Assembly (NCBI GenBank): GCA_039919885.1
Contig: JBDSEV010000066.1
Location: 1 to 64,000, forward strand
Direction of reading: 5' to 3'
Length of the DNA stretch: 64,000 nt
From: JACMLD01 sp039919885
Lineage (GTDB): Bacteria > Bacteroidota > Bacteroidia > Chitinophagales > Chitinophagaceae
A program made the translations under genes and the position numbers. This document shows positions 45,924-54,666 of this stretch, piece after piece (the stretch's first letter is position 1; every line of letters begins with the position of its first letter). The notes beneath the pieces are model-generated. The model did not search any database. It had not been told where the DNA came from and worked only from the letters and a program-made list of their open reading frames with translations.

Positions 45924-47717
45924 TTATAGCGGGTACCGCTTATCGGCAATCAGTTTATTGGCAATTCTTCTTCTGGCTTCTTTGCTGTTGAATGCATCCA
46001 CTTTAGTAAAGCGTTTTAGACCAAGCAACATCATGCGTTGTTCATCGCCTTCGGCAAAAGAATTAATGGCATCTTTTCCAAATTTATTGATCTTATCGGC
46101 GGCATCGTATATGTAGGTCCTGGTGATGTCCAGTTCAAACTGGCAGGCGGCCTCACCACGCTGGTCAGTCAGTTTTATGACGCGGAGCAATGCACTTTCT
46201 GCATTGAAGGTCTCGATGGCCATATCAGCAATATTCATCAGTACTTCCTGTTCGCCTTCTATCTTAGCCATTAACTTCTGAACAGCAGCACCTGCGGTCA
46301 TTAGAATTGCTTTTTTAAATCCTGCAATGGCTTTCTTTTCTTTTGTAAACGGCGCGTCGTCCCCGCTGCCAAAGTCAGGGATGGCCATTAACTCCTTCTG
46401 TACGTTCATTGCTGCACCCATTAGATCCAACCGGCCTTTCATGGCGCGTTTTAATACCATGTCTACCGTTAGCAGGCGGTTAATCTCATTGGTACCTTCA
46501 TAGATACGGTTGATGCGGCTATCGCGGTATGCTTTGGAAATAATGTATTCATCACTATATCCGTTGCCACCGTGTATCTGAACACCTTCATCCACTACAA
46601 AATCCAGTACTTCGCTGCCAAAGACTTTAAGCATCGCACATTCTATCGCATATTCTTCTGCCGCACCCAGCAATGCTTCGTCAAATGGTTTGCCTGCATT
46701 CATCAGCTCGTGCTCCTTATCGTCAATCCATTTGGCGGTACGGTACAAAGCTGTTTCGCAGATCCAGACCTTGATGCCAATATCTGCAATTTTATGTTTG
46801 ATGGCACCAAAATTAGCGATGGCTGTTTTAAATTGTTCCCTGGTAACAGCATATTCAATAGAAGTGGTAGCCGCCCTTTTGGCTCCGCCCATCGCGGCAG
46901 CGCATAATTTTAAACGGCCGATGTTGAGGATGTTGAAGGCTATGATATGGCCTTTTCCGATTTCACCGAGCAGGTTTTCTGCAGGCACTTTACAATCCTG
47001 GAAATACAATTGTACTGTGGAAGATCCCTTGATACCCATTTTATGTTCTTCCGGGCCTTGCGTAAATCCTTCAAACCCACGCTCAACAATAAACGCAGAA
47101 AACTTATCGCCATCAATTTTTGCAAACACCGTGTATACATCTGCAAAACCCCCGTTGGTAATCCAGCATTTTTGCCCGTTCAGTATGTAATTTTTTCCAT
47201 CTGCACTCAACCTGGCCGTTGTTTTTGCGCCAAGGGCATCGCTGCCACTATTGGGTTCCGTTAGTCCGTAAGCACCTTTCCATTCTCCGCTACCCAGTTT
47301 GGTAACATATTTTTCTTTCTGCGCATCGGTACCAAAATATAAAATTGGTAATGTACCGATACCCGTGTGGGCAGCCACCGCTACTGAAAAAGAAAACCCA
47401 CCGCCCAGCGCCTCATTTACAAGGGTAGAAGTAATAAAATCTTTACCCAATCCGCCCAGGTTTTCTGGTATAGACACGCCCAGCAGGCCCTGTTCACCGG
47501 CCTTCTGCACCAACGATGGCATCAGGCCCGGCTCCAGTTTATCAATTCGATCTATTACCGGAAGTACTTCGGTGTCAAGAAATGTTGCACACATGTCTTT
47601 TACCATTTGCTGTTCCTCATTGTAATCTTCCGGAATGAAAGTCTCAAACGGCGTACTTTCTTTTACCAGCCACTCGCCACCTTTTAACCCGCTATTTTGT
47701 TGTGTTGTAGTGCCCAT
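45924..47717 (-). CDS. Acyl-CoA dehydrogenase
   Basis: A 597-residue FAD enzyme of fatty acid beta-oxidation. Signatures are GAYGLTEPNSGSDALG (about residue 150), KCWITNGGFADVYTVFAK, and QIHGGNGYSDEYIISKAYRDSRINRIYEGTNEI, which carries the catalytic Glu. It has a long C-terminal extension beyond the core, as in very-long-chain type or FadE-like enzymes of about 600 residues. It follows a marR gene after 58 bases on the same strand, so it is likely in that regulator's operon. Confidence 0.94.
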   Translation of the reverse strand: MGTTTQQNSGLKGGEWLVKESTPFETFIPEDYNEEQQMVKDMCATFLDTEVLPVIDRIDKLEPGLMPSLVQKAGEQGLLGVSIPENLGGLGKDFITSTLVNEALGGGFSFSVAVAAHTGIGTLPILYFGTDAQKEKYVTKLGSGEWKGAYGLTEPNSGSDALGAKTTARLSADGKNYILNGQKCWITNGGFADVYTVFAKIDGDKFSAFIVERGFEGFTQGPEEHKMGIKGSSTVQLYFQDCKVPAENLLGEIGKGHIIAFNILNIGRLKLCAAAMGGAKRAATTSIEYAVTREQFKTAIANFGAIKHKIADIGIKVWICETALYRTAKWIDDKEHELMNAGKPFDEALLGAAEEYAIECAMLKVFGSEVLDFVVDEGVQIHGGNGYSDEYIISKAYRDSRINRIYEGTNEINRLLTVDMVLKRAMKGRLDLMGAAMNVQKELMAIPDFGSGDDAPFTKEKKAIAGFKKAILMTAGAAVQKLMAKIEGEQEVLMNIADMAIETFNAESALLRVIKLTDQRGEAACQFELDITRTYIYDAADKINKFGKDAINSFAEGDEQRMMLLGLKRFTKVDAFNSKEARRRIANKLIADKRYPL

Positions 47718-47775
47718 AAAAAAATTTTAATAGTGAATAATTTCTGGTGGAGCGCAAGCGGCTTTCACCCAATTT

Positions 47776-48216
47776 TTATTTCAGGTTATCGTAAACCACC
47801 TGCAAAACGGCCTTGCATATTTCTATCTGGTCCGGCGGCACCAGCTGCAGTGCTTCATTCAAGGTTTCTTCTGCCAGCGCCATGGTTTGTTCTTGCAACG
47901 AAAGCGCTTCCGGCGTCAGGTAAATCATATTAATACGCCGGTCTTCTTTTGAGGAAACTCTTTTAACCAGGTTTAATTTCTCCAGGTTATCTACCAGCCG
48001 GGTAATACTCGGTTTGTCCCGGAATGTACGGTTACACAATTCCTGCTGGCTCCTGCCATCTTCTTTCCAGAGATGGTACAATACGCTCCATTGCTCAATA
48101 GTAATGCTGAGCCCGGCTGCATTGAATTTCTTCTGCAGCCTGCGCGCAATGGCCGTGGATGCCTTGCCGGTAATAAAACTGTATAATTCTCCTTTTTTAA
48201 AATGGTTGTTTGACAT
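47776..48216 (-). CDS. MarR family transcriptional regulator
   Basis: A 146-residue winged-helix regulator. The helix-turn-helix lies around QQELCNRTFRDKPSITRLVDNLEK and the wing around VKRVSSKEDRRINMIYLT. It probably controls itself and the acyl-CoA dehydrogenase gene downstream. A perfect palindrome lies over its start codon (48215-48238), a good operator candidate. MarR proteins usually sense small acidic ligands; here an acyl-CoA is an obvious guess. Confidence 0.9.
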   Translation of the reverse strand: MSNNHFKKGELYSFITGKASTAIARRLQKKFNAAGLSITIEQWSVLYHLWKEDGRSQQELCNRTFRDKPSITRLVDNLEKLNLVKRVSSKEDRRINMIYLTPEALSLQEQTMALAEETLNEALQLVPPDQIEICKAVLQVVYDNLK

Positions 48217-48238
48217 ATAGTTAGATAAACAACTATAT
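48215..48238. promoter_or_regulatory. MarR operator candidate
   Basis: ATATAGTT (48215-48222) and AACTATAT (48231-48238) are perfect inverted half-sites separated by 8 bases, overlapping the marR start codon. Such AT-rich palindromes are typical MarR sites and imply autoregulation. Confidence 0.65.
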
Positions 48239-48303
48239 AAATGTAGGGGTTAGTTTTGGCATTTTAAAATATTCCGGAATGAATTTTCAAAAAATAGGAT
48301 CCA

Positions 48304-48338
48304 TTTGAAATGCTGCGGTCCTTTAATATTTATCTTTG
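48304..48338 (+). promoter_or_regulatory. Promoter of the SGNH hydrolase gene
   Basis: TTTG (48304-48307) and TATCTTTG (48331-48338) are separated by 23 bases, at the upper end of the range for the Bacteroidota promoter. The -7 box is a perfect match. Transcription would start about 60 bases before the ATG. Confidence 0.65.
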
Positions 48339-48408
48339 GCTACTCCTTTGACAAATCCCGTTGATCGTACGGTTTCCGTCACCTTTCGTTTAAAAATCAC
48401 CCCTTTTT

Positions 48409-49647
48409 ATGAGATATTTTTCGCTGTTGTTACTTACAGTTATCCTTCTTTCGGATGCTGCCGTGAATCCGCTATGCGCACAGAAGAAGCTGGTAATCAT
48501 CGGTTCATCTACTTCCGCGTGCGCAGAAGTAAACTCCGTAACCGAATGTTATACGGGGAGGCTGCGTGCCTATTATGATATGCAGGCACCAGAGGACACG
48601 CTGGTGGAAAATGATTTGGCGCTGGGCGGTACCAACTGTTACAACGGCATGCCCAGCTCGTATGTTTCGCCGTATGCAGCACCCTATCAACCCATTACGG
48701 ACCGCAACATCACAGCGGCGCTTAACCGGAATCCCGATGTGATTATTGTGAATTATCCCACCAACGATTACAATACACTGCGCATCGACAGCATTATGTA
48801 TTGTTTGCGCACCATCCGTGATTCGGCCAATATAAAAGGGGTACCCTGCTTTGTGACCACTACCCAGCCACGTACGGCGTTTTCTGCACCGGATAGGGAG
48901 AAGTTGCGTGAACTGAAAGACAGCATACTATTGGAAATGGGCTTTTTTGCGATTGATTTCTGGACAGATCTTGCTGATCCTGCAGATAATACCCTTCTGC
49001 CTGCTTACCGGGTTTTAGTTGACAATATTCACATGAATGCAGCGGGTCATAACATACTGCTGCAGCGCGTGCTGGCAAAAAATGTTTTTCTCGCCACGCT
49101 GCCTGCCACTTTCCTCAATTTTAACGCGGCCTACCGAAATAACGACAATATCATTAGCTGGGCAACTGCAAAAGAAACAGATGTAGCCAACTACGACATA
49201 CAACGGAGCGCCGATGGAATCAACTTTTCAAAAATAGGGGAAGTACCCGCATACAATGGCACGGGCAACCACCAGTACATGTATACCGATAACCAGCCGG
49301 TAAAAGAATGGAATTATTATAAAATAGTAATTATTGACCGCGACGGTAAAAAACACGCATCGCCGGTTATGAAGGTGCATATCAACACGGGCAAATTAAC
49401 GTTGCTCAAAGCATTTGCTACTTCAGCGTCACAGGTGCTGGTATCGTTGCAAAACAACGAACCACAAATGGCCCAGGTGAAAATCCTGGATAATTTTGGC
49501 AGGCTGCTCAGCACGGTTTCGCGGAAAATTGAAACCGGCAGTACAAACTTATACCTTACTACGCCGGCCCTGGCTGCTGGCATCTACCACGTACAACTGG
49601 TTGCAGCAAAGGGTGCAACCCTGTCAGCATCGTTTATAAAAAATTAA
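48409..49647 (+). CDS. Exported SGNH-hydrolase-like protein with a T9SS type A sorting domain
   Basis: A 412-residue secreted protein. Residues 1-24 are a signal peptide (ending LCAQ). Residues 27-215 show the SGNH fold: LVIIGSSTSA (block I, with the Ser), DLALGGTN, and VDNIHMNAAGH with the Asp and His of the catalytic triad. It could be an esterase acting on polysaccharide acetyl groups. A linker with the DIQRSADGINFSKIG repeat type seen in T9SS proteins follows, then a C-terminal sorting domain (about 335-412, VKILDNFGRLL). It should leave the cell by T9SS. Confidence 0.87.
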   Translation: MRYFSLLLLTVILLSDAAVNPLCAQKKLVIIGSSTSACAEVNSVTECYTGRLRAYYDMQAPEDTLVENDLALGGTNCYNGMPSSYVSPYAAPYQPITDRNITAALNRNPDVIIVNYPTNDYNTLRIDSIMYCLRTIRDSANIKGVPCFVTTTQPRTAFSAPDREKLRELKDSILLEMGFFAIDFWTDLADPADNTLLPAYRVLVDNIHMNAAGHNILLQRVLAKNVFLATLPATFLNFNAAYRNNDNIISWATAKETDVANYDIQRSADGINFSKIGEVPAYNGTGNHQYMYTDNQPVKEWNYYKIVIIDRDGKKHASPVMKVHINTGKLTLLKAFATSASQVLVSLQNNEPQMAQVKILDNFGRLLSTVSRKIETGSTNLYLTTPALAAGIYHVQLVAAKGATLSASFIKN

Positions 49648-49813
49648 ACGGTATTCGTTTTAAGACAGCCACCTGGCAGGCTGGTTACTATTTTCCCGCA
49701 TTGCAGGAGGGTGTTGCTGTGCGGGTTGCCTCCCTAACGATTGCTTGCAGGCTGCGGCTCGCGTTCAGCACAGCAAGTTTAATCAGCCATTTAATATCCT
49801 ATCTTTCGCGCAC

Positions 49814-50953
49814 ATGATAGTTTCCTTTTATATTGCCGTTGCTTTATTATTGGTATACGGTATTCTCTTTCAATTTTACAGTAGCTGGTGGAAAGACGCG
49901 GCGGATTTCGCCGTCCCCGCCATTCCAACATCGCCCTCGCTAGAAATTTCTGTGATTATACCCGCCAGGAACGAAGCTGCTAACATTATTGCATGCCTGC
50001 AAAGCATTTGCCTGCAAAACTATCCCAAACATCTTTTTCAAATAGTTGTGGTAGACGACAGTTCTACTGATAACACTTTTGAGCTAGCCAACGGTATGGC
50101 AGGTGATGGCGTTTCTATAACCTGTACGCGGCTGCCACCAGTAGCTAAAAATATCGCGCCCAAAAAGAGAGCCATTGAAGCCGGGATTGCGTTGGCAACC
50201 GGTGATTTAATTGTAACCACCGATGCAGATTGCACCGCGGAACCGGGTTGGCTGCAGGCCATTGCCGCCTACCATTTTCAAACAAAAAATGTTTTTATTG
50301 CAGCCCCTGTAAAAATAAAAGATGGTGCGTCGCTCCTGTCAAAATTCCAGGCACTGGATTTTTTAACCATGCAGGGCATTACTGCTGCAGCTGTTTCCAG
50401 GCGGTTTCATAATATGTGCAATGGCGCTAACCTGGGGTATGAAAAAAAGATTTTTTATGAAGTGGGCGGCTTTGCCGGAATCGATAATATTGCCAGCGGC
50501 GATGATATGCTGCTGATGAATAAAGTAGCTGAACAGTATCCGCAACAACTGGGTTTTATTAAATCACCGGCCGCCATTGTTACTACATTGCCGGCTGCCG
50601 GCTGGAAAGAATTTTTTCAACAACGCATCCGCTGGGCTAGTAAAGCCACCCACTACAAACAGCGGGGAATATTTATGGTATTGCTGCTGGTATACCTCAC
50701 CAATCTTTTTATATTTTGTTTTCTGCTGATGGCTTTCTGGCAAAAATTTGCGCTGCTGCTGTTCCTGTTGTTATGTATCGCTAAATTTTTTATGGAATTA
50801 TTTTTTGTAAAAGAAGTAGCCGGTTTTTTTAAACAGCAATACCTTTTACCCTGGTTGTTCTGGTTGCAACCGCTGCATATTATTTATATTGTGTTTTCCG
50901 GTTTTCTCGGTCAGTTTAAATCATATGAATGGAAGGGAAGAAGGTTAAAATAA
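49814..50953 (+). CDS. Glycosyltransferase family 2
   Basis: A 379-residue membrane enzyme. One N-terminal helix precedes a GT-A domain: VIIPARNEAANIIACL, VVVDDSSTDNT, and TTDADCTAEPGWL with the DxD. A QQRIRWASKATHY motif fits processive or lipid-linked type enzymes. Three or more helices close the C-terminus. Product unknown. The ATG at 49814 follows a TATCTTTC promoter-like box by only six bases, so the transcript may be almost leaderless; an upstream start at 49745 is unlikely. Confidence 0.9.
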   Translation: MIVSFYIAVALLLVYGILFQFYSSWWKDAADFAVPAIPTSPSLEISVIIPARNEAANIIACLQSICLQNYPKHLFQIVVVDDSSTDNTFELANGMAGDGVSITCTRLPPVAKNIAPKKRAIEAGIALATGDLIVTTDADCTAEPGWLQAIAAYHFQTKNVFIAAPVKIKDGASLLSKFQALDFLTMQGITAAAVSRRFHNMCNGANLGYEKKIFYEVGGFAGIDNIASGDDMLLMNKVAEQYPQQLGFIKSPAAIVTTLPAAGWKEFFQQRIRWASKATHYKQRGIFMVLLLVYLTNLFIFCFLLMAFWQKFALLLFLLLCIAKFFMELFFVKEVAGFFKQQYLLPWLFWLQPLHIIYIVFSGFLGQFKSYEWKGRRLK

Positions 50954-51079
50954 TACAGCTGCTGGAGTTGTAACAATCTTTTCACTTAAAGCACCAACGT
51001 ATAAAAAGGACGCCCGCATTTTCATGGTCGGCGCGCAATAGTTCCGCGCGCTTTGCGGGAAATATTTGTATTTTCATTC

Positions 51080-52159
51080 ATGCCCCTCAGTGAATCCATA
51101 CAACAGGCTGCCTGGCGCAGGTTAAAAAAAAACAAGGCGGCGGTTTTTGGCATGGCGGTCATTGCCCTGGCGGTGCTGGTTGCTTTGTTCGGCTACCTGT
51201 TTGCGCCCGACGGATCGCCGTATGCAAACAGGATGACTGTAGAAATTGGTGGTAAGCGACCCGGTTATACCCAGCAATTCCTGTTGATTAATAAGGAGAA
51301 AAAAATGGCTTCCCCCGGATGGTTCGGGCGTTTACTGTATGGCCGCGATGATCGCTATACCTGGTTACCTGTTAGCGGATACCAGCAAAAAGCAGACAGC
51401 GTGATTGTTCAAAAATTTATTGATGAAGGCATACATGACCGTGCGGCGTTTGCACTGCAACAGTTGCCGGCGAACCCCATTGTTTCAAAAACATTTATAC
51501 TGGGCACCGATAAATACGGCCGGGATATGCTGAGCCGGCTCATCATCGGCACGCGTGTAAGCTTGAGCGTGGGGTTAATTGCCGTCATTATTTCTCTGAG
51601 CACTGGTATTGTATTGGGCGCCCTGGCCGGTTATTTTGGGGGCAAAACAGACGACATTATTATGTGGTTCATCAATGTTATCTGGAGCATTCCCACGTTG
51701 CTGCTTGTTTTTGCCATCACCTTTCTTCTTGGGAAAGGTTTCTGGCAGGTTTTTATCGCCATTGGCCTCACCATGTGGGTAACCGTGGCGCGGCTGGTAC
51801 GGGGGCAGGTGTTGGCGGTAAGGGAACTGGAATATGTGGAAGCAGCGAGGGCGCTGGGGTATACCCAGGGAAGAATTATTTTCCGTCACATATTACCCAA
51901 TATTGCCGGTCCGATATTGGTTGTCGGCGCCTCCAATTTTGCCTCGGCCATCGTTATTGAAGCCGGACTTAGTTTCCTGGGCGTAGGTGTTCAGCCGCCG
52001 CAACCCAGCTGGGGATTGATGATAAAAGAAAACTACAACTTTATAATTACGCACAACCCGATGCTGGCATTGGCACCTGGCTTTGCCATTATGGTGCTGG
52101 TGCTGGCGTTTAACCTGCTGGGCAATGGCTTGCGCGACGCGCTGAATGTGCGTTCCTGA
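51080..52159 (+). CDS. ABC transporter permease, oligopeptide (DppC/OppC) type
   Basis: A 359-residue inner-membrane permease. The cytoplasmic start AWRRLKKNKAAVFGMAVI leads into helix 1, followed by a long periplasmic loop, then the binding-protein-dependent transport domain with GTDKYGRDMLSRLIIGTR and the EAA motif EYVEAARALGYTQGRIIFRHILPN. The loop of about 100 residues after helix 1 is longer than in E. coli OppC but is normal for Bacteroidota. The partner permease and ATPases are not in this window. The ATG at 51080 gives the usual start. Confidence 0.92.
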   Translation: MPLSESIQQAAWRRLKKNKAAVFGMAVIALAVLVALFGYLFAPDGSPYANRMTVEIGGKRPGYTQQFLLINKEKKMASPGWFGRLLYGRDDRYTWLPVSGYQQKADSVIVQKFIDEGIHDRAAFALQQLPANPIVSKTFILGTDKYGRDMLSRLIIGTRVSLSVGLIAVIISLSTGIVLGALAGYFGGKTDDIIMWFINVIWSIPTLLLVFAITFLLGKGFWQVFIAIGLTMWVTVARLVRGQVLAVRELEYVEAARALGYTQGRIIFRHILPNIAGPILVVGASNFASAIVIEAGLSFLGVGVQPPQPSWGLMIKENYNFIITHNPMLALAPGFAIMVLVLAFNLLGNGLRDALNVRS

Positions 52160-52173
52160 AACCTGGTCAGCTA

Positions 52174-52575
52174 TTATTTCTTTGAATACCGGTACTCACC
52201 TTTCCAAACGTTGCTGGTTTTGGTAAGCGACGTAACCATGATGCTTACTACGCAGGTAACACCGTCGGGTGTACCGGTAATGATATAATTATTTTGCGGG
52301 GCTTCCGTATGCGTGGTCGAACTGGTAAAGAAGGGCATTGCGGCGCCTTCTGTATTTGCTGTAATATCTATTCTTACACCATTTGCCGGCATACCGGAAG
52401 TAATTTCTACCCGTACCGGGAAATCCGGACCGAGCACATTTAAGTTATTTGATTTATTGGCAGGCGTTGTTTCTACGCTGAGAATAGGCTCGGTTGCTGC
52501 TTGGCTTTTCTTGCAGGAAATCAATGCGGTGCAAACCACAGCGGCCAGTACAAAGGCCAGGGCAATTTTTTTCAT
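52174..52575 (-). CDS. Lipoprotein of unknown function
   Basis: A 133-residue lipoprotein (lipobox ALISC at about residues 15-19) with a small beta-rich domain of immunoglobulin or bacterial Ig-like appearance (PVRVEITSGMPANGVRIDITAN). No family name is possible. I use the ATG at 52575 because it gives the signal peptide directly. It converges with the permease gene. Confidence 0.72.
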   Translation of the reverse strand: MKKIALAFVLAAVVCTALISCKKSQAATEPILSVETTPANKSNNLNVLGPDFPVRVEITSGMPANGVRIDITANTEGAAMPFFTSSTTHTEAPQNNYIITGTPDGVTCVVSIMVTSLTKTSNVWKGEYRYSKK

Positions 52576-52653
52576 AGTGGATTGGTTCTGGATTTTCAAG
52601 GAATTGGATATTTTCGATATGGATCTGGTTAGTAAAACGCAGGGTTGCCGGTT

Positions 52654-53127
52654 TTATTTTTCATCGTACACATGCACGTTCCGCATAAAGCTTTCTTCCA
52701 GTGAAATAAACGTTTCTGTTCTTTCTATCCCTTTTATTTTCTGCAACTCATCATGCAAAACAAAGCGTAACTGGTTGATATCCTTGCACACTATCTCCGC
52801 AAACATGCTGTAATTGCCGGTGGTATAGTTTAACCGGACAATCTGGGGAATGTTACGCAATTCTTTGGCCACAAAGTCGTACAATGAACTTTTTTCGAGG
52901 TAAATTCCAATAAATGCAATCACATCGTACCCAAGTTGCTTAATATCTACATTGAGTCTTGTACCTTTAACAATACCTGCATCCTGGAGCTTTTTTATGC
53001 GTACATGGATTGTACCGCCTGACACAAATAGTTTTTTACCCAAATCCGCATAGGATATGCCTGCATTTTCCATCATCTCCTGGATAATCTGCAGGTCAAG
53101 TTTGTCAAGATTTAATTTTGCACCCAT
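52654..53127 (-). CDS. Lrp/AsnC family transcriptional regulator
   Basis: A 157-residue regulator: helix-turn-helix at the N-terminus (LDLQIIQEMMENAGISYADLGKKLFVSGGTIHVRIKKL) and an Lrp-type ligand domain (LNYTTGNYSMFAEIVCKDINQL). These sense amino acids and act as octamers. It is the only gene leftward from the divergent region at 53128-53265. A 10-bp AT palindrome in that region may be its autoregulatory site. Confidence 0.93.
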   Translation of the reverse strand: MGAKLNLDKLDLQIIQEMMENAGISYADLGKKLFVSGGTIHVRIKKLQDAGIVKGTRLNVDIKQLGYDVIAFIGIYLEKSSLYDFVAKELRNIPQIVRLNYTTGNYSMFAEIVCKDINQLRFVLHDELQKIKGIERTETFISLEESFMRNVHVYDEK

Positions 53128-53164
53128 TTGAATTTGATTTTTGAGGTTATTCTACAATTTAGGC

Positions 53165-53193
53165 AAAAAAATTAAAAAATATCTAATTTTTTT
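53165..53193. promoter_or_regulatory. AT-rich inverted repeat upstream of the Lrp gene
   Basis: AAAAAAATTA (53165-53174) and TAATTTTTTT (53184-53193) are inverted halves around 9 bases. It is suited to an Lrp-type dimer, but low complexity raises the chance of coincidence. Confidence 0.35.
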
Positions 53194-53265
53194 AAAATTA
53201 TCTTAATATATTTTCAAAGTATTGGGTATTTTATTTAATATTGCACTGTCAACGTTCTTATATAC

Positions 53266-53436
53266 TGTGGGGTGATGAAATCTTGGCAGACATGCCCTCT
53301 TGTCTCGGGGGTGGGGGTCACAGAACAAACGTAGCATAGAGCCGTATGGGTAGCAATACCTGTTCGACCAGGGTCGACCACTGAACTTTGTGCTATAGCT
53401 AACTGCCCCGTGGAGGTTCGACTCCTCCCCCTACAG
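53266..53436 (+). ncRNA. tRNA-shaped RNA with a very large structured variable region
   Basis: The ends fold as a class II tRNA. Acceptor TGTGGGG (53266-53272) pairs with CCCTACA (53429-53435) over 7 bp with one G-U. A D-arm with A14-, GG- and A21-like positions (ATG-loop-CAT) follows, then an anticodon stem CCCTC/GGGGG with loop TTGTCTC (position 34-36 would be GTC). The T-stem GGAGG/CCTCC holds loop TTCGACT. Between the anticodon arm and T-arm lie about 100 bases instead of about 15: GGGG/CCCC and TAGCATAG/CTATAGCTA helices enclose a GGTA-GCAA-TACC hairpin with a GNRA loop and a GTTC...GAAC hairpin. No CCA is encoded. A 19-bp terminator follows. A standard tRNA, tmRNA or selC does not fit. 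Confidence 0.6.
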
Positions 53437-53440
53437 CTGA

Positions 53441-53490
53441 TAAAGCCCGTATAAAACTGATAAGCAGTTTTATACGGGCTTTATGTTTTT
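53441..53490 (+). terminator. Strong terminator of the tRNA-like RNA
   Basis: A perfect 19-bp stem (53441-53459 with 53465-53483) and a 5-base loop, followed by TGTTTTTA. Its closeness to the RNA (4 bases) shows that the RNA is a separate transcript. Confidence 0.92.
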
Positions 53491-54007
53491 ATTAAAAGTA
53501 TTGTGCGAATTGCGATTGCTTTGAACAATTATGTATGATGAACTAACACGCCAGTAAAGTAAGTTTACTCCTCAAATAACGCAACCCGAAAAGATAGTCA
53601 GCGCTGTTGCACAAAAAATTTATACGCGGAAAATCTTAAAAATTAAATGGCCGTCTTCCTGTCAATGCTTTCTTTAGTTTGCATGGGGCAGCGGCAGCGA
53701 ATTTAAAAAACACTTCAATCACCAATGCCGCCGGCATACAATGAAAAAACTGGCGGCGTAGTCAGCCGGTATATAATATTAGCAAATTCCAAACAGGCTT
53801 TTATTTTATCACGCTGTTTTATACAAATGGTAGGCAGTCAGTACTTAAATTATATTAACAGCAACTGTCTCAACCGCAGTGATAAAAATAGTGGCGCATT
53901 TACCGGTGCTTAATAACAACTTATCCTAAGCGTGGGTTGCTTCAACATATAAAAATACATGGAGGTATATGCACTCGCCCTACCGCGTAATGAAAGCCAG
54001 CGATAAC
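53491..54007. other. 517-base intergenic region
   Basis: No gene is supported. A 62-codon plus frame (53725-53913) has no protein character. The sequence is AT-rich with short direct repeats of no clear order. It contains the 3' side of the ridA gene. Confidence 0.4.
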
Positions 54008-54388
54008 CTACAGCAGCGCAATGCATTCAACGGAAATTAAAATACCGGCGGGAAAAGGCATTACCTGCGGAGTACTACGGGCGGGCGCGTTGTCCGGAAA
54101 AACTTCTGCATACACCTTATTTAAAATACTGAATTCATTGCCGGTAACCATGAATACCGTCGTCTTCACAATTTTATTCATACTGCTGCCAAGTTCTGCA
54201 AGAATTGTTTTGATATTACCGAACGCCTGCCGGGCCTGTTCTTCAAAGCTGTCACTTAATTTTCCGGTAGCCGGATCAACCCCTGTTGTGCCTGAAACAA
54301 ATACCAGGTTACCGGCAACAACTGCCTGCGGAAATACTTCAGTGGACCTTGGTACTTTACTGGTATTGAAATTTTTTCTGTCTTGCAT
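54008..54388 (-). CDS. RidA family protein (enamine/imine deaminase)
   Basis: A 126-residue protein of the YjgF/YER057c/UK114 family. LVFVSGTTGVDPATGKL, EEQARQAFGNIKTILAELGSS and the ending VMPFPAGILISVECIALL match. The usual catalytic Arg near residue 105 of RidA is not clearly present in ARSTPQVMPFPAG, so the activity should be checked (family members differ). The ATG at 54388 gives the normal N-terminus. It is divergent from an AraC regulator gene that may control it. Confidence 0.88.
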   Translation of the reverse strand: MQDRKNFNTSKVPRSTEVFPQAVVAGNLVFVSGTTGVDPATGKLSDSFEEQARQAFGNIKTILAELGSSMNKIVKTTVFMVTGNEFSILNKVYAEVFPDNAPARSTPQVMPFPAGILISVECIALL

Positions 54389-54633
54389 TTTGTAGTTTTT
54401 CTCTATTAAAAAATGAATGCATTGCCCGGCGCCTGTTGCGTACAATTGACGAATTTAATTGCGGCATTCGCTTTTTGTTCCGTAATAAAGTAACAACATT
54501 TTTTATTGACTGCAAAGGCCTTAAAGTTTTACTAATTGGTATTGCTGCCATGGTTTTCAAAAAAGTGGTATCGGATCAATTAAGTAAAAAACACCATAAA
54601 TACCCCGAAAGATGGTATAACCTGCACACGGGT

Positions 54634-54656
54634 AATTGTACCTTTGCAGTACAATT
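54634..54656 (+). promoter_or_regulatory. Promoter -7 box inside a perfect palindrome upstream of the AraC gene
   Basis: AATTGTAC (54634-54641) and GTACAATT (54649-54656) flank 7 bases. The -7 element TACCTTTG (54639-54646) overlaps the left half, and the gene starts 11 bases later. A protein bound here would block the promoter; this is probably an autoregulatory site. Confidence 0.6.
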
Positions 54657-54666
54657 GGTGGCCTTC

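Noticed and set aside
53266..53436. Reading the RNA as tmRNA, selC or a tRNA with a group I intron
   Set aside because: tmRNA would have an Ala-type acceptor with tag ORF; selC needs a TCA anticodon; group I introns need P, Q, R and S core elements and usually more than 200 bases, and the extra sequence lies after the anticodon stem rather than in the anticodon loop.
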